Source of the DNA: Turnera subulata
Taxonomy: Eukaryota; Streptophyta; Magnoliopsida; Malpighiales; Passifloraceae
Direction: 5' to 3'
DNA: 64,000 nt
Assembly: GCA_028386065.3 (NCBI GenBank)
Contig: JAKUCV010002404.1
Coordinates: forward strand, 155,605 to 219,604
Shown here: positions 20,015-31,753 of the stretch, piece after piece
Position numbering within the stretch: position 1 is the first letter of the stretch
Layout: each line of letters opens with the position of its first letter
Notes under the pieces: generated by a model
Told to the model about the DNA's origin: nothing
The model's database searches: none
The model's input: only the letters and a program-made list of their open reading frames with translations
Program-made: the position numbers and the translations under genes

Positions 20015-22513
20015 TGAAACACCCTGACCCGTATTTACCGCTACTCACAGTAAACACGTGGCCATCTTATTATTACCGGAATAACAACATCCAAGTCATA
20101 CAATAATGACAAACCCAAGCATAACTTAATATAACAAACCACACACAAGTCACCCGAGCACGGGGACAAATATTACAAAAAGCAGTCTCAGCATCCAACC
20201 ACAGAAACAAGAATTACAGAACAGCAGCGGAAGACTTGAGAATAACAACAGCACACCACAAATGTAAAGATGCAGCGGAGTATGGATCCGGGTCTGGCAG
20301 AGGGTACGCCGCAGCTTGCCTGGCACGTTCCTGTACTAAAACAAATCAATCTACGTGACCGGGTCACGTAGTGAGGGGTGAGTCCGAAGTGCTCACCGGG
20401 TGAAATCCACAAGTAATAATTAATATACAAGCATCCATTATAACCAAGTTACCAAGAACAATTAATACAAGGCAGAGAATAACTTTAACCTGAATCTACG
20501 CTTCCCGGTTAACTTTCCTAATGTCTAACCTGTTAGACTAGTCCAAATTTTATTAACAGGGCCCCTATCACAAGTTAAATGTTGGCCGTGCCTGGTAGCC
20601 AGGTTAGCTAACCCCAGGGTACTCCCCGTGAAACCATAACGTCACAAATCACAAATATCGCAAAAACCGAGTCCCGCAGTCCTTGGCCGGGAATCCCGCA
20701 GTCCTCCCTTCTATAAATCAAGTCATAACTCAATACTCAAGTAAACTACCATCTGACCGTACCAACACTTAACTGTGACTATCTAACTGTCTAGGTGATT
20801 CCGTTATTATTACTCACAGTCATTTAAGTTCTCATAACCGATCCCGAGTAGACTCTCTCAACTCGTCAGGATAATCTTAATCATAACTCAAGTACACATG
20901 GTTTCCACATCATACAGCAATAACAGCAAGTGACACAACACAGTACACATTCAATCAATCATTCATAGTCACAAATTTATTCACAACAAGGCACACACGA
21001 CAAAACATCATATAACTCAGTATAACGGGCTGAATATTAACAATTACTTGTCCTCACCTCAGTTGACGAGTTCCACGGGAATTTCGCCCTCGGGTTCCAA
21101 GTCCACGTTCTCGTTCACTTCACCTAGATGTATTAACATACAATCACATAAATCCACACAAAATGATATGCATGTATAATTGTCTATTTCCGTAATTTAT
21201 TTATAGTATATCTTAACGTAATTATTATTTTTACCCAATTTATGTCCTTGATAATACATACTTCCGCAAGATTATTATTATTTATAATTATTTATTTTAT
21301 ACCTCCAGAATATATTTATATTGTGCGTGTATATTGTACCGTATGATCTTTTTATGCTTCCAGAGTATGTTTATATATAGAATTACTACCATTATAATTG
21401 TTTTAATAATAATACCGTTAATATTACTCTAACCATATGTATAAGTGTGTGTTTGTAGACAAGCTGGCCAGCCCACAACTCATGAGCAGACCTATTGGCT
21501 CAACCCAGTAAAAGCCTGGGCCAAGCACTTCGGCCCACTTAACAACCAGACGCGGGCCTTCAGTCCAGCATGCCACCGGCGAGCCAACTCACGACGGCGG
21601 TCCGAACTGCAACGCGAGGAAGACAGGGAGCGACGCTGGCTTCCGTCGGCAAGGCAACGCGGCAGCGGTGCGGTGATGGTGATGGTGTGAGCAGGCGAGC
21701 AGAGGAGGCGGCACGTCGGGTGGGCAGAGGCGAGGTGACCGGCAACGAGCTCGGCTCGGTCACGGGCTGTCGGGGAAGAGAAGCACGGCGAGGAGGAAGG
21801 GTCGCGGCGGTGACTGGGTGCGGCTGGCTGCACGGTCCGGTGCTACGTCGTTGTGGGTGTGACGGAAAGTGGTTGGAGGAGAAGGGGCAGTCGGCGGTGA
21901 GACGGCGGTGGAGGAGAAGAAGAAGAAGTGGTGGTGGCGATGCTGCGTCGTTTAAGGGGTTGAGTTGCTTCCTTTGTTGTTGTTGTTTTTTTTTTAATAT
22001 AAATATATAGGTTTATGCTAATGGAAGTTGAGTGTTGCGAATTTAGACAGAGTAATGAGGTAGTTTCTGGCTGGGTTGCCGGTAGCTAACTTGTGGATTG
22101 CAGGTGCAGAATTTTTTTTATATAAAACCAGAGAAAGGAAAGGACAAATGATTTTGGCATACAAGGTGGAGAAAAAATCTGCCAATAATTGAAGAATTAT
22201 AGAGGTTTCCTGTGCGTGCATGATTGCAGAAAAATCTAATCCACTAAAAGACTTATTTGCCCTTCTTGTTTCCTTTGGGTTTAAATTTAACCTAGGGGCA
22301 TAATGGTCTTTTCGCGCTTTTTCCAATCCGGAAAATTCCGACTTGTCCCGGAAATTCCGTAAAAATGTCCGGGGTATGAATCGAGACTCGGAATTGGAAT
22401 CCGATGCTCGGTTTACCATGAAATAATTACCAAAGGTTAATTCCTCACGGTAAATCACTATGCAAAAGAATTACGGTCGCGGTAAAAACAAAAAATTTAC
22501 CTAGGTTGTTACA
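20015..22513 (-). repeat. 3' LTR of the chromovirus
   Basis: On the plus strand it reads TGAAACACCCTGACCCG to CCTAGGTTGTTACA. It carries the conserved TTCG hairpin at 20377-20397 and, next to it at 20351-20371, a perfect 10-bp inverted repeat CTACGTGACC/GGTCACGTAG. A GC-rich segment lies at 21540-21950. Short reading frames inside are composition artefacts that recur in the other LTR. Confidence 0.9.
20377..20397 (-). promoter_or_regulatory. Conserved LTR hairpin, chromovirus 3' LTR
   Basis: Same 21-base GGTGAG..CTTCGG..CTCACC motif on the minus strand. The second hairpin that follows it has a different sequence from that of the non-autonomous LTRs but the same position and a similar stem length. 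Confidence 0.6.
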
Positions 22514-22530
22514 GCCGTCCCCCCTTAAGG
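22514..22530 (-). promoter_or_regulatory. Polypurine tract of the chromovirus
   Basis: The minus strand reads CCTTAAGGGGGGACGGC directly before the 3' LTR, a typical polypurine primer for plus-strand DNA synthesis. Confidence 0.75.
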
Positions 22531-24216
22531 AATTTCGTCCCCGAAATTCGATCCCGGTTCCTCAAAGAGATGCGGGTACTGCGTTCGCATGTGCTCTTCG
22601 ACTTCCCATGTGGATTCATTAGCTGAATGCTTACTCCACTTGACTTTTACCATGGGAATGGTGCGTTTCCTTAACTGTCGTACTTCACGTGCAAGGATCT
22701 TTTTTGGCACTTCTGTATACGTCAGATCCTCTGCTACCTCAACTTCTGTCGGCGTCACTATATGACTTGGGTCTGATCGGTACCTCCTTAACATTGAGAC
22801 GTGGAACACGTTATGAATGCGTGACAACTCTTCAGGTAAAGCCAACCTGTATGCCAAAGGTCCGACTCTTTCCACGATCTCATAAGGTCCAATGTATCTG
22901 GGGCTTAACTTTCCCTTCTTTCCGAACCTGATTACACCTTTCCATGGCGCAATTCGGAGGAAAACTTTTTCACCAACTTGATACTCCATCTCTCGTCGGT
23001 GTTTGTCTGCATAACTCTTTTGTCTATCTTGTGCGGCTCTCATGCACTGTTTCACTGTCTGGATTTTATCAACTATTTGTTTGACCAAATCTGGACCAAC
23101 GATCAATCGCAGTCCTTCTTCATCCCAGCAAACCGGACTTCTACACTTCCTTCCGTAGAGAGCTTCAAAGGGTGGCATACCAATGCTTGAATGGTAACCA
23201 TTATTGTATGCAAACTCCGCCAATGGTAAATACTTGTCCCAGCTTCCACTAAAGTTGAGTGTGCAAGCTCTAAGCATATCTTTCAGAGTCTGAATAGTCC
23301 TTTCAGACTGTCCGTCCGTCTGCGGATGGAAAGCAGTACTGAAGCTCAGTTTGGTACCGAGCGCTTCTTGTAGACTCTTCCAAAATCGAGAGGTAAACCT
23401 CGGATCTCGATCGGACACTATAGACTTGGGTATACCATGCAGCCTCACAATCTCAGCAACATATTTTCTCGCCAAGGTGTCCATGGTATCGGTTTGGCGG
23501 ATAGGAAGAAAATGAGCGGTCTTTGTCAATCGGTCGACAATGACCCAAATGGCATCATGTTTCCTTTGAGTCATTGGTAACCCTATCACGAAGTCCATCG
23601 TAATCATCTCCCACTTCCATTCTAGTATTGGGAGAGATCTCATCTTCCCGGCTGGTGCTTGGTGCTCCGCTTTCACTTGTTGACAAGTGATGCATCTCGC
23701 AACGTATTCTGCCACATCCTTCTTCATACGAGGCCACCAATAATGGCTCTTCAGATTCTGATACATCTTGGTACTTCCTGGATGCATAGCATACGGGGTC
23801 ATATGTCCTTCTTCCAGAATCTGATTACGCAAGTCTCCAACTTTGGGTACACAAAGCCGTTTTCCAATCATCAACGCTCCATCTTCCGCTATACGGAACT
23901 TATCTTCTTTGCCGCTACGTACTCCTTCTTTTAGCTTGACAAGGTCTGAATCTCCATCTTGTAATTCCACAATCCACCCTCTTAGATTGGACTTGACATT
24001 CATGTGTGCCATCAAGGCTCCGGTATCATCAATTGTCAGGTTAGCTCCCAACTTCCTTAACTCGATGAGTGCGGATATCGAGTAAGTAGTGGAGGCTTCG
24101 TCTGGCTGTCTCCGACTCAAGGCATCAGCTACTACATTAGCCTTTCCAGGGTGGTACTCAATAGTACAATCATAATCATTCAGTAGCTCAACCCAACGTC
24201 TCTGTCGTAAGTTGAG
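22525..24216 (-). pseudogene. Integrase and chromodomain part of chromovirus pol
   Basis: This open frame of about 560 codons follows an in-frame TAG at 24217-24219. It starts with the end of RNase H (VADALSRR). The integrase has the zinc-binding H-H-C-C set (HMTPYAMHPG ... ARCITCQQ). It has the DDE catalytic triad: Asp in TMDFVIGLP, Asp in VSDRDPRFTS and Glu in TDGQSERTIQ. A GPY/F module follows (SPRYIGPYEIVERVGPLAYRL). The C-terminus, EVPKKILAREVRQLRKR to ESTWEVEEHM, is a chromodomain, which in this group directs insertion to marked chromatin. The catalytic residues are intact here, but upstream stops in pol mean this copy could not make the full polyprotein. Confidence 0.88.
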
Positions 24217-24599
24217 CTATTTCTGAGTCATGATGTACTTGAGACTTTTGTGGTCGGTGAAGATCCGACACTTTTCTCCAAACAGGTAGTGTCTCCAGAT
24301 CTTCAATGCCAGAATCACAGTTGCCATCTCCAGATCATGTGTCAGGTAATTCTTTTCATGAGGCCTTAGTTGCCTGGAGGCATATGCAATCACCCGACCT
24401 TCTTGCATAAGCACCACTCCCAGCCTATGACCAGAAGCATCACAGAACAGCATGTACTCCACTCCTGGCCTGGGTACTGCTAACACTGGTGTTGTGGTTA
24501 GCTTCTTTTTCAACTCTTCGGAGCTCTTCTGGCATTCTGGACTCTAAGTAAAGGGTTGTTCTTTCCTTAACAGCTTCGTCATAGGACTGGCTATCAAGG
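24217..24599 (-). pseudogene. RNase H part of chromovirus pol
   Basis: Codes [19 protein letters not shown], then [15 protein letters not shown] (first catalytic Asp), [20 protein letters not shown] (the Glu position reads as D-L-E-M) and [11 protein letters not shown] (catalytic Asp). This is the Gypsy RNase H pattern. The stretch is bounded by an in-frame stop at 24217-24219 and by a stop and frameshift near 24540-24600. Confidence 0.8.
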
Positions 24600-25990
24600 A
24601 AAAGCCTTCAATGAACCTCCGATACTATCCTGCAAGGCCAAGAAAACTTCGGACACATTCTTAGGAGGCTCCCACTCCAGAACAGCTTTAACTTTGGCGG
24701 GATCTACCTTAATCCCATCTCCTCCTACTACATGTCCAAGGAAGGAAACTTCTCCAAGCCAGAATTCACACTTGCTGAACTTGGCATACAATTTCTTCTC
24801 CCGTAGCCTTTGAAGAACTATCCTCAGGTGTTCCTCATGTTCCTTCTTGTCCTTTGAGTAAATAAGGATGTCATCGATGAAAACTACAACAAACTTGTCA
24901 AGGAATTCCTTCAAGACCAAGTGGATCAAGCACATGAACACTGCTGGTGCATTGGTTAACCCGAAGGGTACCACTGTGAACTCGAAGTGGCCATATCGGG
25001 TGCGGAATGCAGTCTTTGGTATGTCCTTCTCCGCAATCTTGTTCTGATGGTAACTTCATCGAAGATCGATCTTGGAAAACACCGTAGCTCCTTGTAACTG
25101 GTCAAAGAGATCATCGATCCTTGGTAAGGGATACTTGTTCTTTATTGTCATCTTATTCAGTTGTCGATAATCTACACACATCCTCATGCTACCATCCTTC
25201 TTCTTTACAAACAACACCGGTGCACCCCAAGGTGAGGTACTGGGTCTAATGAAACCCTTCTCAAGAAGTTCATCCAACTGTTTCCTCAGCTCCTGTAGTT
25301 CTGTTGGTGCCATCCGATAAGGTGCCATAGAGATGGGGGTAACTCCAAGTACTAGGTCGATAGCGTACTCCACCTCCCTATTAGGTGGCAGTCCTGGCAG
25401 ATCTTCTGGAAACACATCGGGAAACTCTTTTACTACTAATATGTCTTTGGGAGTCGAATCCTGGGTTTCTTCACCCGAGACATGGGTCAATAAAGCATCC
25501 GGGCCATTTTGCTTCATTCTGAAATCCTGAGTAGCAGAGATACTACATGTGGTCGCAGCTCTCCCTATACCAGTCAAGACAATTGGTCGATCTCCGGTGG
25601 ATTTCAGTGTCACTTGCTTAGCTCGGCAATCCACCATTGCTCGGTACTTCGACAACCAATCCATGCCCAAGATTATATCAAAACCTCCCATACTCATGAC
25701 AATAAGTTGGGTAGGAAAGGTCTCTTTGTCGTATACCAAGGGTACGTCCTTACACACACGATCTAACCTTAGTATAATGCCTGCAGGTAATCTAACCCTC
25801 ATCGGGTGTTCTAGCTTCTCATCCTCACAGTTATGTTGTATGGCAAAGTTCTGAGCTATGAAAGAATGCGTAGCTCTAGGATCTACTAAAGTATGTGCAA
25901 CATTATCATAAACTGTAAAGGTACCTGCAATCACTTGGGCAGCATCAGGATCATCCTCTGCAGAGATCACAAAGGCTCTAGGGACCGCTA
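24600..25990 (-). pseudogene. Protease and reverse transcriptase of chromovirus pol
   Basis: The protease region has [11 protein letters not shown], in which the active-site D-S-G is altered to D-P-R, and [10 protein letters not shown] begins after the linker with [20 protein letters not shown], then [17 protein letters not shown], and includes the catalytic [10 protein letters not shown] stop at 25056-25058 interrupts RT after KIDLR, and a frameshift near 24650 ends the second segment. The element is therefore defective in this copy. Confidence 0.85.
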
Positions 25991-26033
25991 CACTCTGATT
26001 GGTTGCAGATTGTGTCCGTGCAGCAGAGTTTCC

Positions 26034-27136
26034 TCATCCGCGACCTTGTCCGGAACCTCCAGGTCCACTCGGTACACTAGCCACCGAGGCTGGAACGGTC
26101 TGCGTTGGGGTTGGATTCCCAACCCTTCCAAGCTTCGAGCATGCAAAACGGTAGTGCCCTAACTCGTTGCATTCGAAACATCTAATTGTGGACAAAGGAG
26201 CACTAGTACGGTTGTCACCAGAGGTGTTCCGCTGGTCCCGGTCCATCCCCCGGTGGAAGCTCTACGGTTGTTGTTCCATCCTCGTCCATATGTTGCTGAC
26301 GAGTTCTGGCCCCGTCCGACTACTGGTGCACTGTCGGTCCTCTTGTTCTGGTTCATAGGATTTGTTGCAGCTGCCCTCTTTCGGGCTTCTCGACGAACTG
26401 CCTGTTGGTCTAGCCAGGTTCCTTCAGCCTTTTGGGCATCTTTCACCATAGCCTGGTATCCAGAATACTCCTTGCACCCCATGATTGCTCTGATGTCAGG
26501 ATGTAGTCCTCTCCAAAAATGCTGACACTTGGCTTCCACGGTAGCTACAAGGTTTGCCGCGTACATGGACAGGCGATTAAACTTCTCCTCATATTCTATG
26601 ACGGTCATGTTGTTCTGTCGCAGCTCCAGGAACTCACACTGCATGCGCTCTCGGAACTGGTCAGTGATGTACTTATCTCTGAACATCTCCGTGAATTCCG
26701 CCCATGGCATCACTACGGGCTTTGGCATGTCCCGTGTGACGGATTCCCACCAGTCGGTAGCTGTCTCCCTAAAGAGAGATGCGGCGTAGTTCGCCCAACG
26801 ATCATCTGTGCATCGCAGTTTGTACATAACTCTGGTGGTCTGGCGCAACCACTCATCCGCAACACGAGGGTCTGTTGCTCCCGAGAAGTTTCCAGCTCCA
26901 AGTTTGGTTAGCTTGGTGTAGACCGGATCACTGATCAGTCCCTCGTTGCGGACGGTTTGGTTGTGGAGGATTTGCGTCAACATCTGCATCATCTCCATGG
27001 GTAGCGCAGGTGGCATTCCCTGGGCTCCACCATACGCTGGTTGCCCACCTCCAGCTTGGGGCGGTTGGTCAACTGACACTTGGTCTCCATCCAAGTGCAT
27101 CTGTTCAGCAGGCTGGTGTCCCTCAACCAGATCCAT
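26034..27136 (-). pseudogene. Gag of the chromovirus
   Basis: The likely start is MDLVEGHQPAEQ at 27136; an upstream in-frame Met at 27214 has no gag character. The retrotransposon gag (capsid) domain spans about residues 70-220 (ADEWLRQTTRVMYKLRCTD, ATDWWESV, MTVIEYEEKFNRLS). A basic linker follows. The nucleocapsid zinc knuckle CFECNELGHYRFAC (CX2CX4HX4C) lies in a different frame after a frameshift near 26240. A stop follows at 26034. Confidence 0.85.
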
Positions 27137-27231
27137 GTCGCGGTACCTATATGGAAATGCATGTAATATGTTAATCATGTGGAGCGAGCTATGAACAGCA
27201 ATCAAGCACAACAATCATCAAAAGACCTACT

Positions 27232-27250
27232 GCCCGCTCCGCTACCAAAA
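27232..27250 (-). promoter_or_regulatory. Primer-binding site of the chromovirus
   Basis: The minus strand after the 5' LTR reads TTTTGGTAGCGGAGCGGGC, identical over 19 bases to the site at 10257 in the non-autonomous element. Confidence 0.7.
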
Positions 27251-29738
27251 TGAAACACCCTGACCCGTATTTACCGCTACTCACTGTAAACACCTGGCCA
27301 TCTTATTATTACCGGAATAACAACATCCAAGTCATACAATAATGACAAACCCAAGCATAGCTTAATATAACAAACCACACACAAGTCACCCGAGCACGGG
27401 GACAAATATTACAAAAAGCAGTCTCAGCATCCAACCACAGAAACAAGAATTACAGAACAGCAGCAGAAGACTTGAGAATAACAACAGCACACCACAAATG
27501 TAAAGATGCAGCGGAGTATGGATCCGGGTCTGGCAGAGGGTACGCCGCAGCTTGCCTGGTACGTTCCTGTACTAAAACAAATCAATCTACGTGACCGGGT
27601 CACGTAGTGAGGGGTGAGTCCGAAGTGCTCACCGGGTGAAATCCACAAGTAATAATTAATATACAAGCATCCATTATAACCAAGTTACCAAGAACAATTA
27701 ATACAAGGCGGAGAATAACTTTAACCTGAATCTACGCTTCCCGGTTAACTTTCCTAATGTCTAACCTGTTAGACTAGTCCAAATTTTATTAACAGGGCCC
27801 CTATCACAAGTTAAATGTTGGCCGTGCCTGGTAGCTAGGTTAGCTAACCCCAGGGTACTCCCCGTGAAACCATAACGTCACAAATCACAAATATCGCAAA
27901 AACCGAGTCCCGCAGTCCACGGCCGGGAGTCCCACAGTCCTCCCTTCTATAAATCAAGTCATAACTCAATACTCAAGTAAACTACCATCTGGCCGTACCA
28001 ACACTTAACTGTGACTATTTAACTGTCTAGGTGATTCTGTTATTATTACTCACAGTCATTTAAGTTCTCATAACCGATCCCGAGTAGACTCTCTCAACTC
28101 GTCAGGATAATCTTAATCATAACTCAAGTACACCTGGTTTCCACATCATACAGCAATAACAGCAAGTGACACAACACAGTACACATTCAATCAATCATTC
28201 ACAGTCACAAATTTATTCACAACAAGGCACACACGACAAAACATCATATAACTCAGTATAACGGGCTGAATATTAACAATTACTTGTCCTCACCTTAGTT
28301 GACGAGTTCCTCGGGAATTTCGCCCTCGGGTTCCAAGTCCACGTTCTCGTTCACTTCACCTAGATGTATTAATATACAATCACATAAATCCACACAAAAT
28401 GATATGCATGTATAATTGTCTATTTCCGTAATTTATTTATAGTATGTCTTAACGTAATTATTATTTTTACCCAATTTATGTCCTTGATAATACATACTTC
28501 CGCAAGATTATTATTATTTATAATTATTTATTTTATACCTCCAGAATATATTTATATTGTGCGTGTATATTGTACCGTATGATCTTTTTATGCTTCTAGA
28601 GTATGTTTATATATAGAATTACTACCATTATAATTGTTTTAATAATAATACCGTTAATATTACTCTAACCATATGTATAAGTATGTGTTTGTAGACAAGC
28701 TGGCCAGCCCACAACTCATGAGCAGACCTATTGGCTCAACCCAGTAAAAGCCTGGGCCAAGCACTTCGGCCCATTTGACAACCAGACGCGGGCCTTCAGT
28801 CCAGCTCGCCACCGGCGAGCCAACTCACGACGGCGGTCCGAACTGCAACGCGAGGAAGACAGGGAGCGACACTGGCTTTCGTCGGCAAGGCAACGCGGCT
28901 GCGGTGCGGTGATGGCGATGGTGTGAGCAGGCGAGCAGAGGAGGCGGCACGTCGGGTGGGCAGAGGCGAGGTGACCGGCAACGAGCTCGGCTCGGTCACG
29001 GGCTGTCGGGGAAGAGAAGCACGGCGAGGAGGAAGGGTCGCGGCGGTGACTGGGTGCGGCTGGCTGCACGATCCGGTGCTACGTCGTTGGGGGCGTGACG
29101 GAAAGTGGTTGGAGGAGAAGGGCCAGTCGGCGGTGAAGGAGAAGAAGAAGAAGTGGTGGTGGCGATGCTGCGTCGTTTAAGGGGCTGAGTTGCTTCCTTT
29201 GTTGTTGTTGTTTTTTTTTTAATATAAATATATAGGTTTATGCTAATGGAAGTTGAGTGTTGCGAATTTAGACAGAGTAATGAGGTAGTTTCTGGCTGGG
29301 TTGCCGGTAGCTAACTTGTGGATTGCAGGTGCAGAATTTTTTTTATATAAAACCAGAGAAAGGAAAGGACAAATGATTTTGGCAGACAAGGTGGAGAAAA
29401 AATCTGCCAATTATTGAAGAATTATAGAGGTTTCCTGTGCGTGCATGATTGCAGAAAAATCTAATCCACTAAAAGACTTATTTGCCCTTTTTGTTTCCTT
29501 TGGGTTTAAATTTAACCTAGGGGCATAATGGTCTTTTCGCGCTTTTTCCAATCCGGAAAATTCCGACTTGTCCCGAAAATTCCGTAAAAATGTCCGGGGT
29601 ATGAATCGAGACTCGGAATTGGAATCCGATGCCCGGTTTACCATGAAATAATTACCAAAGGTTAATTCCTCACGGTAAATCACTATGCAAAAGAATTACG
29701 GTCGCGGTAAAAACGAAAAATTTACCTGGGTTGTTACA
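27251..29738 (-). repeat. 5' LTR of the chromovirus
   Basis: Nearly identical to 20015-22513. It lacks about 15 bases in the GC-rich segment (near 29140) and has scattered substitutions. It holds the conserved hairpin at 27613-27633. Confidence 0.9.
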
Positions 29739-29743
29739 TGACA

Positions 29744-30972
29744 TCACTTTCCTTATCATCCTCAGAGTCCACATCTACTCGCTTCACTGCCGATAAATTG
29801 TTCTTCTTTGGACAGTCGATCTTCCGATGAGACCCCTTGCAGAGAAAGCACCGAAGTCCCTCCTGCTTGACATTCTCCCCACCACCGTTGCCAACGACGT
29901 CCCGTGTTGGCGATCGTTTGCTCCCCGGCGTCCCAGTGAACTCCATCAAAGAATCAGCAATGGCAATGGCCTCCGAAAATGTCTTCGCCCCTCGTCGATC
30001 CAACTCATCCCGTGTCCATCGTTTCAGACTACCCATGAAAGCATAGAATGCCTCTGTCTCCGGCATGTTGATCTCCAACAGCAACTCTTGGAAATCCTGA
30101 ACATTCTTCCGAATACTATCCCCCTGTCTGAGTGTCTGCAACTTGTCTCGTGCCTCCCTCTCAGCATGTTGTGGATAGAATTGTGTCTTGAGTTCTGCCT
30201 TGAACCCATCCCATGAAGGTAATGCCCCCTCCACTCCAGGATTAGATACCCGACGTCGCCACCATAAGTGCGCAGCCTCAGAAAGATACATTGCCGCCGT
30301 TTGCACCTTCTCCATTTCCTCGGTGATGACCAACCTAGCAACGTATGTCTCCATATCGAACAAAAACCCATCAAGCTTCTTAGCAGACCGCGAACCATCA
30401 TATGCCTGTGGCCTCGGAATCTCCACTTTAGCTCTAGGCTTTGCCAAATCCTGTACACCACCTGACGCCAAGCCTGCAAGTGTCGCCTTGCAAAGTACCA
30501 CGTCCTCCTTGAGTGCTTTCTGATCCTCCAAACCTGCTTCGACTCTGGACAAACGAACTAGTAAGTCACTAACAGTAGTCTTCAAATCTCGCCTGAACTC
30601 TTGTCTCAGCTCATCGGCTAGCTATTGTAGTGCTCCTTGCATCCAATTCTTTGTACCCTCCAAGTCCTCCAGCAAGCGTTCCTTCTTGGTTTGAAAGACC
30701 CCAAACTGATCCTCGAGATCCGTCGTCCGAGTATCCAAGGAAGTCCAAGGATTCACCGATTATGACCAATGTTTCTTCTTGGGTTTGGATGCATTGCGTT
30801 CCTTTTGATGTCCACGCTCGTCGTCAGCCCCTTGTACAGCATCCATCTTTGTCCCATCTTTGGTAACATAAGAGACCACTAACTCATCCGTCGGCTCGAC
30901 CATCCTTTCCACGCAAAGTGTACTACTTTTCACGCAAGGACTACCCCAATTCAGCCCCTTCTCTGCCTGCAC
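29744..30972 (-). pseudogene. Gag of the split gag-PR-chromodomain element
   Basis: The frame from 30972 down to the insertion point has two in-frame stops, TAA at 30760-30762 and a TAG near 30624. The longest open part starts at 30585. It includes a coiled-coil-like N-terminus, the capsid domain (KLDGFLFDMETYVARLVITE, AAHLWWRRR, FKAELKTQFYPQHAEREARD) and a zinc knuckle CFLCKGSHRKIDC of the CX2CX3HX4C type found in chromovirus gags. The sequence is clearly different from the gag of the inserted chromovirus, so the two elements belong to different lineages. Confidence 0.8.
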
Positions 30973-31339
30973 TGATCACCAAAGCCTGCTCCAAAGCTCC
31001 ACAATCCCTGCTGTCTAAAATCCCAAGCCAATCCACACCCTTCCAACAAGAAGTACAAATCGGCCAGCCAAGAAAACAAACAACAAGATTGCACTTTGTC
31101 CAAGCACCAACAAAAGTCGACTAGGCCAAAAAAGTTAACAAATAATACCACTTGATTCAACTCTCGTTTGCGAAAAAGAATAAAAAAAAATCGTACCAAC
31201 TTAGCCTTGCTGCAGCCCAATCACGCAAAAAGGCGCGCCCAGCAGAACCCAAAAAGCGCATCCAGTCGAGCAAAAAGGCAAGCCCAGACCGCACCCGCGA
31301 ACCAACGGCACCAACAGCAAGTCAAGCTCCGCTACCACT

Positions 31340-31753
31340 TGTCACGGACCAAGAGTGTGGTGCAGCGGATGCACACTCTCACCGTGCGGCACAAGAAAGA
31401 TCGTCCCTTAACTTGTAAGCCTACACACGCAAACACACGGAAGAGAGAGCCAAGAGAATAATAAAGCAAGAGAAGTAATTAGGAGAAGACTCAGTATTAT
31501 TATTAATAAACCATCAACAACAATACATGCCCAACAACTCCCCCTCACGCGTCCTATTTATATAGGTGCCGCAAGGTTTCAGCCCTTTTCCTACTAGTAA
31601 TAGGATTCCTATCGCGACTAGGTTTCCTACCACAAGTCTATTCCTACTAGGATTTAAAGTGGCCAGCCCAAATCTAATAGGAACAGTTCAACCCACACGC
31701 GCACCAGCAAGCCCAAGGAAACCCTATGCGCCTTGGATTCCCAGGTTGTGACA
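31340..31753 (-). repeat. 5' LTR of the gag-PR-chromodomain element
   Basis: Plus strand TGTCACGGACC to AGGTTGTGACA. The perfect short inverted ends TGTCAC..GTGACA mark the LTR boundaries. Nearly identical to 18889-19292. Confidence 0.85.

Larger units (their letters stand above)
20015..29738 (-). mobile_element. Tekay-like Ty3/Gypsy chromovirus, full length
   Basis: LTRs of about 2.5 kb (20015-22513 and 27251-29738) flank a 4.7-kb internal region. The 5-bp duplication TGACA is at 20010-20014 and 29739-29743. Domain order on the minus strand is gag, PR, RT, RNase H, integrase, chromodomain, the order of chromoviruses. Long LTRs and a chromodomain at the integrase end fit the Tekay/Del lineage; the lineage is inferred by eye. 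Several stops and frameshifts make this copy defective. The LTRs differ at only a few percent of positions, so the insertion is young. Confidence 0.92.
18889..31753 (-). mobile_element. Non-autonomous chromovirus-derived element (gag-PR-chromodomain), split
   Basis: LTRs of about 404 and 414 bp (18889-19292 and 31340-31753) match closely; each starts TG and ends TTGTGACA. A 4-bp repeat ATTG flanks the unit (18885-18888, 31754-31757). The element reads on the minus strand: PBS-like AGTGGTAGCGGAGC at 31339-31326, gag, a protease remnant, a chromodomain, a polypurine end (GGTGGGGGAGAA at 19304-19293), 3' LTR. RT, RNase H and integrase are absent. Removing the 9.7-kb insertion at 20015-29738 and one TGACA copy restores continuity. 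Total own length is about 3.1 kb. This resembles the described TR-GAG class of small gag-only LTR elements, here with a chromodomain. Confidence 0.8.

Noticed and set aside
20188..20430. 80-codon Cys-rich frame, repeated at 27424-27666
   Set aside because: Present twice only because both LTRs of the chromovirus contain it; it overlaps the conserved hairpin and has no family match.
21492..22010. Arg/Ala-rich frames on both strands
   Set aside because: GC-rich LTR segment; open on both strands through lack of AT-rich stop codons.
26713..26911. Plus-strand frames opposite gag
   Set aside because: Shadows of the minus-strand gag.
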